Below are positions 32,012-38,276 of a stretch of DNA of 38,276 bases, piece by piece. Numbering within the stretch: the first letter of the stretch is position 1; each line of letters starts with the position of its first letter. Origin of the DNA: Syntrophaceae bacterium UBA4059 (GTDB lineage: Bacteria; Desulfobacterota; Syntrophia; Syntrophales; Smithellaceae); the NCBI GenBank assembly GCA_002382045.1, contig DFZJ01000179.1:4871-43146 (forward strand). Direction: 5' to 3'. Below the pieces are notes generated by a model. That model had not been told where the DNA came from. It saw only the letters and a program-made list of their open reading frames with translations, and ran no database searches. The translations under genes were made by a program, and so were the position numbers.

Positions 32012-32038
32012 TTGACAGTCCCTCTTAAATGCTATAAA
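32012..32038 (+). promoter_or_regulatory. Possible sigma-70 promoter of the DUF1385 gene
   Basis: A perfect TTGACA (32012-32017) is followed by TATAAA (32033-32038) with a short 15-base spacer. TAAATA at 32035-32040 would give 17 bases. It is divergent from the minus-strand promoter at 31962. Confidence 0.48.
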
Positions 32039-32077
32039 TAAGCAGCACTAAAACACAAGAATGGCATAGTAAATCTT

Positions 32078-32947
32078 ATGAGCTGCAAACCAAATCCCGA
32101 AGATATCGCCGGTGGCCAGGCAATTCTCGAAGGTGTGATGATGCGCCACGGCACAAAAATCGCGGCGGCGGTCAGGAGACCGGACCAGGAAATTGTTTTC
32201 CAGGAGCGCGAATATATTCCTCTGACCAAACGATACAAACCGCTCGGCTGGATGTTTATCCGGGGCACCATCAGTTTGTTTGAAATGATGATCGTCGGAA
32301 TTCAATGCCTGATGTTTTCCGCGGAGGTCGCCCTGTCTGAAGAGGAAGTAAAGCCGAAAGGCTGGGAAATGTATGTTTCTTTCGTTATCAGCTTTGCCAT
32401 TGCCATTTTTTTCTTTATTGTCGTTCCAGCTTTTTTCTTTACCAAGATAAAAATTTATATTGATAGTCTGATCCTTTTAAATATTCTGGAGGGGTGTGTC
32501 CGCCTGGGCATGTTTTTATGTTTTCTGACCGCTACGCTCCTGATGCCGGATATGCGTCGTGTCTATATGTATCACGGCGCCGAGCATAAAACGGTTTTTG
32601 CCTGGGAAGACGGCCAGGATCTGACGGTTGAAAATGTTAAAAAATACTCCACCCGCCATCCCCGTTGCGGCACCAGCTTTATTCTTTTTGTGATGATCGT
32701 TTCCATTCTCGTCTTTTCACTTTTGGGACGGCCTGACTTTCTGCACCGGATCCTTTATAAGATTTTACTGATGCCGGTCATCGCGGGTATTTCTTATGAA
32801 GCGATTCGTTTTACCGGGAAATACGGCCGATTCAAGCTGGTGCAGATGCTCAGCTGGCCGGGACTTGCCCTGCAAAAGATCACCACCCGTGAACCGGATG
32901 ACGATCAAATTGAAGTCGCCATAGCAGCGATGAAAAAAGTGATTTAA
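32078..32947 (+). CDS. DUF1385 membrane protein
   Basis: A 289-residue protein of the DUF1385 (YqhQ-type) family. Typical segments are GGQAILEGVMMRHGTKIAAAVRR near the start (core GGQAILEGVMMRHG), YHGAEHKTVFAWEDGQ in the middle, and STRHPRCGTSFILFVMIVS. About four to five membrane helices are predicted between residues 60 and 250. In many genomes this family precedes prfA and prmC; here it does not. The biochemical role is unknown. No good ribosome-binding site is seen before the ATG. Confidence 0.92.
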   Translation: MSCKPNPEDIAGGQAILEGVMMRHGTKIAAAVRRPDQEIVFQEREYIPLTKRYKPLGWMFIRGTISLFEMMIVGIQCLMFSAEVALSEEEVKPKGWEMYVSFVISFAIAIFFFIVVPAFFFTKIKIYIDSLILLNILEGCVRLGMFLCFLTATLLMPDMRRVYMYHGAEHKTVFAWEDGQDLTVENVKKYSTRHPRCGTSFILFVMIVSILVFSLLGRPDFLHRILYKILLMPVIAGISYEAIRFTGKYGRFKLVQMLSWPGLALQKITTREPDDDQIEVAIAAMKKVI

Positions 32948-33059
32948 CCTGCTTTCATTCCTTAACTTCGTCAAATAATAACAGGCGGCGGCCTTTTTAA
33001 TCTTTGATTCTTATTGACTTTTCCGGAACGTTAAAGTAATTAATTCACACATTAATTTC

Positions 33060-33065
33060 TATAAT
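33060..33065 (+). promoter_or_regulatory. Possible -10 box before the LysM gene
   Basis: A perfect TATAAT lies 22 bases before the ATG at 33087, but no good -35 box stands 16-18 bases upstream. TTGACT at 33014-33019 is too far. Promoter function is therefore only possible. Confidence 0.28.
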
Positions 33066-33086
33066 TCCAAGCGGGGGCAACAAGTG

Positions 33087-34802
33087 ATGAGGAAGAAATT
33101 CTTATCCATTCTGATTCTGATGTTTTTTTCAACAATGGCTTTTCACGCGCCTGCGTTCTCCGCCAAAGAAGACACGGCACAACTGACTTTCAGTAAAACA
33201 GCTTTTCCTGAAAAAGATGTTCTTTATTATACGGTTCAGAAAGAGGACGTTCTTTCAGCGATCGTCCGCAAAATACCCGGCGTAACCGAAAAGGATATTC
33301 CCTATTATTACAGAATGATAAAGGATCTTAATCCCCATATCAAAGACCTGGACAAATTGCGGGTGGGGCAGAAGATTGTACTGCCCGGAAAGGCCGTTGC
33401 TGTTAGGAAAGAAAAAACCGCATCGGCTGATGCTCCCGTAAATCAGCCGCCGCAAAAATCAGTTACCCCTCAAGCCTATCGGGTTAAAAAAGGCGACCAT
33501 CTCATTCGGATTGTTCACCGTGAACTTCATATAACCGCCAACACACAGAACACCATGCTCCACATCAAATCATTAAATCCGTCCCTGAGAAATGCCAATA
33601 AAATCTATGCCGGGCAGATCATTCGCCTGCCCGGTGGTCAGTCCGTTGTGAAAAGCGGCGAACAGTCGGCAAAGGATGCCGCTGCCGTTTCATTGTCTGA
33701 AGAACAGCAAGTATCATCGGAAAAAACCACCGCGGGAAAAGATTCCATTGTTCTTTCTCCCGCGGCCCGACTGGCCGTCATCAAGCATATCTTTACGCAA
33801 ATGAACGCTAACATGATAACCAGCGGCAATTACTATCTCCCGGTTTCTAAAACCGGACAACTGACCATTGATTGTTCCATGATTCCCGTAGTGGAATTTG
33901 ATGACCGGACAACGATATTCCTTGATCTGGAAAACCGTTCCAGCCATCATCTGAAGAAAATAATAAGCGACCACTGGAGCAATTACCATTTAGTCAAAAT
34001 CGACGCTAAAGACGATATCATCACCCTATTGAAAAAGATTTTTAAGAACACCAAATCCTATGAAATCAGTAAAGCGCAAAAACCTGTTTCCCTCGAATCA
34101 TTGCCTTCGCTGGAAATCCTGATGGACTGGCTGATCACCAAAAAAAACAAACAATCCCCATCAATGATCCAGGGGCTGCGTTTTGTTTATGAGAATAACG
34201 CTTTGTTACCCAGAGCTGTTGTCAATCATGCAAAACGGCATTCCTTTATTATTACGGAAATCTCTCCGGATAAAGGCCTTGTCGTCAAGCCGGAAGAAAT
34301 TTACTCACTGACTCCGATAACGGTTTTACCCTCATCCTCCGCCGGAGATTTCGCCGCTGCTTTGCTTTCTTATCTGAAGATACCGGTAGAAAAGGATGTC
34401 AATCTCAGAGTTTTTAATATCGCACGGGACGGGTTTAATTTATCGATCAAAGCGGATATGAAGGTTACACAGGGCGAGAGAAAAACTATTATTTTCTCGC
34501 GTAATCTGCCTCCGCAATTTGTCACTATTCTTCAAAAGGCCGGCAACGAAATCATCTTTATATCCGATCAGAACGGACCTGCCCAAAACATGGAAAAAAT
34601 TTTGCGCGGCCTTAATTTTGCCTTTGCGTCCGGTTACTTTACTTTTTCCGGTCTGGACAAGAATCAACCGCCTTATACTTTCGGTTTCAGCGGAACCAAG
34701 ATCAAGACCGATAAAGACATCTACATTGTGAATTTTGATTTCAATCAGGAATTGCGGGGATTGATGCAGGAAACATGGTCGGCTGACGTTATCCGATATT
34801 GA
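33087..34802 (+). CDS. Exported protein with two LysM domains
   Basis: A 571-residue protein with an N-terminal signal peptide (about 1-26, ending AFSA) and two LysM peptidoglycan-binding domains (about 47-101 with VGQKIVLPG, and 130-183 with AGQIIRLPG). A large C-terminal part (about 220-571) has no recognised family and shows no membrane helix. LysM domains anchor proteins to the cell wall, so a periplasmic place is likely. ATG 33087 has GGGGG about nine bases upstream; the in-frame GTG at 33084 is also possible. The C-terminal function is unknown. Confidence 0.85.
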   Translation: MRKKFLSILILMFFSTMAFHAPAFSAKEDTAQLTFSKTAFPEKDVLYYTVQKEDVLSAIVRKIPGVTEKDIPYYYRMIKDLNPHIKDLDKLRVGQKIVLPGKAVAVRKEKTASADAPVNQPPQKSVTPQAYRVKKGDHLIRIVHRELHITANTQNTMLHIKSLNPSLRNANKIYAGQIIRLPGGQSVVKSGEQSAKDAAAVSLSEEQQVSSEKTTAGKDSIVLSPAARLAVIKHIFTQMNANMITSGNYYLPVSKTGQLTIDCSMIPVVEFDDRTTIFLDLENRSSHHLKKIISDHWSNYHLVKIDAKDDIITLLKKIFKNTKSYEISKAQKPVSLESLPSLEILMDWLITKKNKQSPSMIQGLRFVYENNALLPRAVVNHAKRHSFIITEISPDKGLVVKPEEIYSLTPITVLPSSSAGDFAAALLSYLKIPVEKDVNLRVFNIARDGFNLSIKADMKVTQGERKTIIFSRNLPPQFVTILQKAGNEIIFISDQNGPAQNMEKILRGLNFAFASGYFTFSGLDKNQPPYTFGFSGTKIKTDKDIYIVNFDFNQELRGLMQETWSADVIRY

Positions 34803-34832
34803 GTTTTGCATTGATCCATTGATGATCATTGG

Positions 34833-34867
34833 GCGTTGCGTATGGCATTGCGTAGCGCTTTTATTTT
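34833..34867 (+). terminator. Probable rho-independent terminator after the LysM gene
   Basis: GCGTTGCG (34833-34840) pairs with CGTAGCGC (34851-34858), giving eight pairs with two G-U wobbles and a ten-base loop. TTTTATTTTTT follows. It ends only about 13 bases before the next gene's start, so it could also act as an attenuator. Confidence 0.5.
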
Positions 34868-34881
34868 TTAAAAGGCTGAAT

Positions 34882-35853
34882 ATGGTAAAAGCAATTTCCC
34901 TGCTGTCCGGAGGGCTGGACAGCATATTAGCCGTCAAGCTTGTTCAAAATCAAAACATTGATGTGATCGGTTTTACCTGTACCACCCCTTTTTTTAATGC
35001 GGTCAAGGCGCAGGCGGCAGCCGATCAGATCCATTTGCCCCTGATGGTTGTGGATATCACAAACGAACATCTGCAAATGCTCAAGTCTCCCCGCTATGGT
35101 TACGGCAAAAATATGAACCCCTGCATTGACTGCCACACACTGATGCTGAATATTGCCGGCAGAAAAATGGAGGAAATCGGCGCGGACTTTCTCGTGACCG
35201 GCGAGGTAATGGGCCAGCGCCCCATGTCACAGACCAAACAGTCCCTTGGTGTCGTCGCAAAGAATTCCGGTTACGCCGACTACATTTTACGGCCTCTTTC
35301 CGCGCAACTGCTTGAACCGGTTAAAGCTGAAAGAGAGGGAAAGATTGACCGCACAAAACTGCTGGCTATTTCGGGGCGTGGGCGCAAAGATCAAATGCGG
35401 CTGGCGGAAGAATTCGGGATACGGGACTACCCCCCACCGGCCGGCGGCTGCCTGCTGACGGATCCGATTTTTTCCCGTCGTCTGCGCGATCTGATTTCTC
35501 ATTCTGAAGACCGGCGGATTCGCGACTATGAACTTCTGAAATTCGGAAGGCACTTTCGCATGGAAGCGATCGGTAAAATTATTGTCGGCAGAAATAAATC
35601 CGACAATGAAGCCTTGCACAAACTTTCTCTTGAAGAAGACCTGATCTGCAGCATGGTCGATTTTCCAGGACCCTGCGTGCTTGCGCCCTACGGCAATGAA
35701 TCGTCAATCGCCACGGCAGCCTCGCTCTGCGTCCGCTATTCCGACGCGCCGGACGATACGGAAGCCAGCGTCGTCTGCCTGCATAAAAATAAATCCGTCA
35801 CCATTAAAGCCAGGGCCATTCCTAAAGACGCATCCGAGCGCTGGATTATTTAA
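34882..35853 (+). CDS. ThiI/MnmA-like PP-loop sulfurtransferase with DUF814-like C-terminus
   Basis: A 323-residue protein with the PP-loop ATP-binding motif SGGLDS at 9-14, conserved NPCIDCH (Cys81, Cys84), and AGGCLLTDPIF further on. This pattern is that of thiouridine synthases such as ThiI and MnmA, which activate tRNA uridine with ATP and transfer sulfur. The C-terminal part (about 215-323, with LLKFGRHFR and KIIVGRNKSDNEAL) resembles the NFACT-R/DUF814 RNA-binding domain. A tRNA-modifying function is inferred; the exact base is unknown. ATG 34882 follows AAGG by six bases and gives the PP-loop at the normal position. The gene overlaps the convergent DUF4301 gene by eight bases. Confidence 0.82.
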   Translation: MVKAISLLSGGLDSILAVKLVQNQNIDVIGFTCTTPFFNAVKAQAAADQIHLPLMVVDITNEHLQMLKSPRYGYGKNMNPCIDCHTLMLNIAGRKMEEIGADFLVTGEVMGQRPMSQTKQSLGVVAKNSGYADYILRPLSAQLLEPVKAEREGKIDRTKLLAISGRGRKDQMRLAEEFGIRDYPPPAGGCLLTDPIFSRRLRDLISHSEDRRIRDYELLKFGRHFRMEAIGKIIVGRNKSDNEALHKLSLEEDLICSMVDFPGPCVLAPYGNESSIATAASLCVRYSDAPDDTEASVVCLHKNKSVTIKARAIPKDASERWII

Positions 35854-37393
35854 TGGAACCGCCGCCTCTGTGCTGTGGACGCAAAAGATCATAAACCGTT
35901 TTGACCGGATTAAATACCGCAAGCGGAAGCTCCACAAAAACCGTGTTCCAGCCCGCCATACCGCCATTCCACAATCCTGGCATTTCCTGGGCCTTGAGAT
36001 GTTGTCCCTTTTCTGTTTTAGAGATGATTAAATAAGCATCCTCATTCACATAATCGGCCAGATTAAATTTTTCTCCCAGATAATTTTTTGTACAGCATAC
36101 CATATCGACCGGATTAAAATATGAAGCCCGTGACCAGATGTCCGCCTGTGTTGTCTTGCTATGATCAACATGGGCCGATTCGACAATCTGCAATGTTTGC
36201 GATTTGTCTTTTTCCAAAACCCAGAAGGGACCGCCACCCGGCTCCCCGACATTCCTCACCATCCCGCAAACGCGCAGCGGACGGTTCAAGTGAGAAAAGA
36301 TCCTTTGCTTTTTTTCTTGTTGCGACAACTTTGTATATCCTTTTAAAATACCAGCATGAAATTCGGAATGGCAGAATTCCGCCATGGCTTGTAGCTCACG
36401 GTCACTGAATTGATCTTTTTTGAGACGCCGCAATATCGTAAAGACAGACTGCCGCAACTGCAACGCCAGACCGCCCAGCATTTTTTTGTAAGGCAATATT
36501 TTCTTTTGCAGTGCATCAGGTGCGATATTATCGATATTTTTGATAAAGATAAGATCAGCATTTAATTTTTGAAGATTTTTAAGCAAAGCGCCATGTCCGC
36601 CGGGTCGAAAAACCAGATGGTCGTTTTCATCACGAAACGGCCGATTGTTTTTATCGACAGCCACAATATTTGTGGCCGGAGACTGCACGGACAAATCAAC
36701 TTTAAATCGAACATGGCAGCGTTTTTCATATTCAGGAATAACCATCCTCAATAACTTTTTAACGGCTTGGGCATGTTCCGCTGAAATCGTAAAGTGCAGA
36801 CGGCATAGTTCTCCGGATTTTCCAATGAGGCTTGCGGCTTCGACAAGATGTTCTTCCAGCGCCGTCCTCACGGCGCCTGTAGGATAGGTATGAAAAGGAA
36901 TGAGTGCTTTGGGCAACCAGCCGAAATGAAGACCCTTGGAAAGTAAAATATAATCCAGCACAGCTTTGACATTTTTTTGTTCAAGCTTCTCACGAGCCAT
37001 AACGTCTTTTTGAAGCAGTGAGATGAAAGGCATCTTTCTCAGATCGGCAAAGAAAGACCGATCCATCCCGGCATTTCCGAAGCTGCCTTTCCCGGCTGCG
37101 GCAAACCACTCAGCAAACATTCTGCTGGCCGCGCCTGACGCCGGCACAAATTTTATTATTTTGTATCGAGCAGCTTCGGCATCATAGCGTTTAATCAGAT
37201 GGTTGCGCTCGACCATTGTAAACGACCGAATTCCGTCATTCGGAACACAGGGACGAATGAGTTTCAGATAGTTAGAGCCGCGCCGGAAAGTCTCCAACTG
37301 GCGCTGAACATCAGAGAGCGTCAACTCCAACGCCTTGATCTGACGCAAATCCTGCGAAGTAAAATGAATATTGTCTTTTAAATTTTCCCGCAT
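35846..37393 (-). CDS. DUF4301 protein, nucleotidyltransferase-like
   Basis: A 515-residue protein with KFVPASGAASRMFAEWF near residue 80, the opening motif of DUF4301, and FRPGGHGALLKNLQKL followed by ADLIFIKNIDNIAPDALQKK in the middle. The PASGAASRM, GGHGALL and KNIDN motifs resemble the nucleotide-binding, GG-G and metal-site features of UDP-sugar pyrophosphorylases, so a sugar- or alcohol-phosphate nucleotidyltransferase is possible. The biochemical function is not established. GGAG lies five bases before the ATG. It starts 25 bases after the transporter gene, in the same direction. Confidence 0.82.
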   Translation of the reverse strand: MRENLKDNIHFTSQDLRQIKALELTLSDVQRQLETFRRGSNYLKLIRPCVPNDGIRSFTMVERNHLIKRYDAEAARYKIIKFVPASGAASRMFAEWFAAAGKGSFGNAGMDRSFFADLRKMPFISLLQKDVMAREKLEQKNVKAVLDYILLSKGLHFGWLPKALIPFHTYPTGAVRTALEEHLVEAASLIGKSGELCRLHFTISAEHAQAVKKLLRMVIPEYEKRCHVRFKVDLSVQSPATNIVAVDKNNRPFRDENDHLVFRPGGHGALLKNLQKLNADLIFIKNIDNIAPDALQKKILPYKKMLGGLALQLRQSVFTILRRLKKDQFSDRELQAMAEFCHSEFHAGILKGYTKLSQQEKKQRIFSHLNRPLRVCGMVRNVGEPGGGPFWVLEKDKSQTLQIVESAHVDHSKTTQADIWSRASYFNPVDMVCCTKNYLGEKFNLADYVNEDAYLIISKTEKGQHLKAQEMPGLWNGGMAGWNTVFVELPLAVFNPVKTVYDLLRPQHRGGGSIK

Positions 37394-37418
37394 GGCTTCT
37401 CCAGACCTTGCCGGCAGT

Positions 37419-38276
37419 TTACTTTACGAAGGTGTCGTAGATCCCTAACACCAGGATGAAGAAGATCAGCACGGGAACAACATAACGGATTAGCAACACC
37501 CACCATTTTCCGACCGTGATGGACTTATGGCCTTTATTCGCTTCATGAACCGCGTGTTTGATACCCCAGACATAGCCGGAAAATAAGGCCATCAAGAACC
37601 CTCCCACGGGCAGGAAGATGCTGTTGCAAAACCAGTCATAAGTATCGAGCAAATCTGTATTCAAACCAGGAAAGGTAAAATCCTTCAGCACACTGTAACC
37701 GAGAGTCGCCGGAAGTCCGACAACAAAAATGACCAGTCCCATGCATACGGCAGCTTTTTTTCTGTGCCATCCCTTTTCATCAATCAGCCAGGCCGTCACC
37801 ACTTCCAAAAGGGATATGGCGGAGGTAAGCGCCGCAATAAACAGCAGAAAGAAAAAGAAGACCCCGAAAACGCCGCCCAGAGGCATCTGTGTAAAGACGG
37901 CAGGCAGGGTAATAAAAGCGAGCCCCGGCCCTGCGCCGGGTTCGAACCCCAGCGCAAATATAGCGGGAAATAAAGCAAAACCTGCCAGCAGGGCAACACC
38001 CGTATCAAGCCCCGCCACCCACGCGGCATTGGACGGGATTTCATCTTTATCGTCCAGATAGCTTCCATATGTCATAATCGCTCCCATTCCCAGGCTCAAG
38101 GAGAAAAAGGCCTGTGCCAGAGCGGCCAGCAGCGTACGGCCCGTCACCTTGCTGAAATCAGGATTCAGGTAATAAACAAGTCCCTCACCCGCCCCAGGCA
38201 GCGTAACGGACCTTACAATCAGAATGAGCAGGAGCAAAAAAAGTATCGGCATCAGAATGGTGGACCATCTCTGGAT
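37419..38276 (-). CDS. Sodium:neurotransmitter symporter-family transporter, 5' end cut
   Basis: The C-terminal approximately 286 residues of a multi-helix transporter; the frame stays open past the right edge of the window. Typical segments are MPILFLLLLILIVRSVTLPGA, shortened to VRSVTLPGAGEGLVYYLNPDF, then QAFFSLSLGMGAIMTYGSYL, AALTSAISLLEVVTAWLIDE and LFSGYVWG. These are the hallmarks of bacterial SNF (LeuT-like) symporters, which use sodium to import amino acids or similar solutes. The internal ATG at 38252 is not the real start, because conserved residues continue upstream (QRWSTIL). The substrate is unknown. Confidence 0.93.
   Translation of the reverse strand: MQRWSTILMPILFLLLLILIVRSVTLPGAGEGLVYYLNPDFSKVTGRTLLAALAQAFFSLSLGMGAIMTYGSYLDDKDEIPSNAAWVAGLDTGVALLAGFALFPAIFALGFEPGAGPGLAFITLPAVFTQMPLGGVFGVFFFFLLFIAALTSAISLLEVVTAWLIDEKGWHRKKAAVCMGLVIFVVGLPATLGYSVLKDFTFPGLNTDLLDTYDWFCNSIFLPVGGFLMALFSGYVWGIKHAVHEANKGHKSITVGKWWVLLIRYVVPVLIFFILVLGIYDTFVK

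Noticed and set aside
32983..32999. Terminator after the DUF1385 gene (AGGC-GGCG-GCCT then T run)
   Set aside because: The stem has only four base pairs; too weak to list as a feature.

Overview
The window is a chromosomal segment from a motile Gram-negative bacterium. The flagellar gene order (flgB-flgC-fliE-F-G-H-I-J), CheX-type phosphatases, an alpha/delta-style che cluster, rubrerythrin and strong use of sigma-54 signals suggest a deltaproteobacterial lineage (Thermodesulfobacteriota, perhaps Syntrophales-like). This is an inference from gene content; no rRNA or marker gene fixes the taxon. No tRNA, rRNA, CRISPR array, insertion sequence or prophage was seen.

Layout. (1) 34-6880, minus strand: a flagellar basal-body and export operon, flgB-flgC-fliE-fliF-fliG-fliH-fliI-fliJ-motE-like. 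It is read from a near-consensus sigma-54 promoter (6907-6922). (2) 6929-12400, minus strand: a SPOR/TPR protein, a soluble PAS histidine kinase and an NtrC-type regulator (FlrB/FlrC-like). They form one operon with its own sigma-54 promoter (12440-12455). (3) 12705-14984, plus strand: PilZ protein, motA, motB, read from a perfect-match sigma-54 promoter (12649-12665). A GTCAA/TTGAC palindrome (12552-12565) sits midway between these two divergent promoters. (4) 14986-22271, minus strand: chemotaxis operon cheR-cheD-HDOD-cheY-cheX-like-cheB-cheA-cheY-cheX. (5) 22534-25283: a second NtrC-type regulator with a FleQ-type DNA-binding end, converging on a six-helix membrane adenylate cyclase. (6) 25379-29516: an EF-G gene behind a GerMN protein, rubrerythrin, a decayed flavin-reductase gene and a 59-residue protein. 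(7) 29592-38276: a four-gene minus-strand group (73-aa protein, HD hydrolase, lipoprotein, 3-hydroxyisobutyryl-CoA-hydrolase-like enzyme), then DUF1385, LysM protein, ThiI/MnmA-like PP-loop protein, DUF4301 protein and a partial sodium:solute symporter.

How the parts may work together. The sigma-54 promoters and two sigma-54 activators fit a flagellar cascade. The FleQ-like regulator (22534) would act through the palindrome at 12558 on both the TPR-kinase-regulator operon and pilZ-motAB, and the FlrC-like regulator would then act on flgB. PilZ would add a cyclic-di-GMP brake on the stator and the cyclase a cAMP input. The link between regulator and sites is inferred from sequence resemblance. 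The clearest individual findings are this divergent sigma-54 control region, the flavin-reductase pseudogene with a homopolymer frameshift plus an internal deletion, the CheA with duplicated GspE-N-like repeats, and the pairing of two CheY proteins with two CheX-type proteins.
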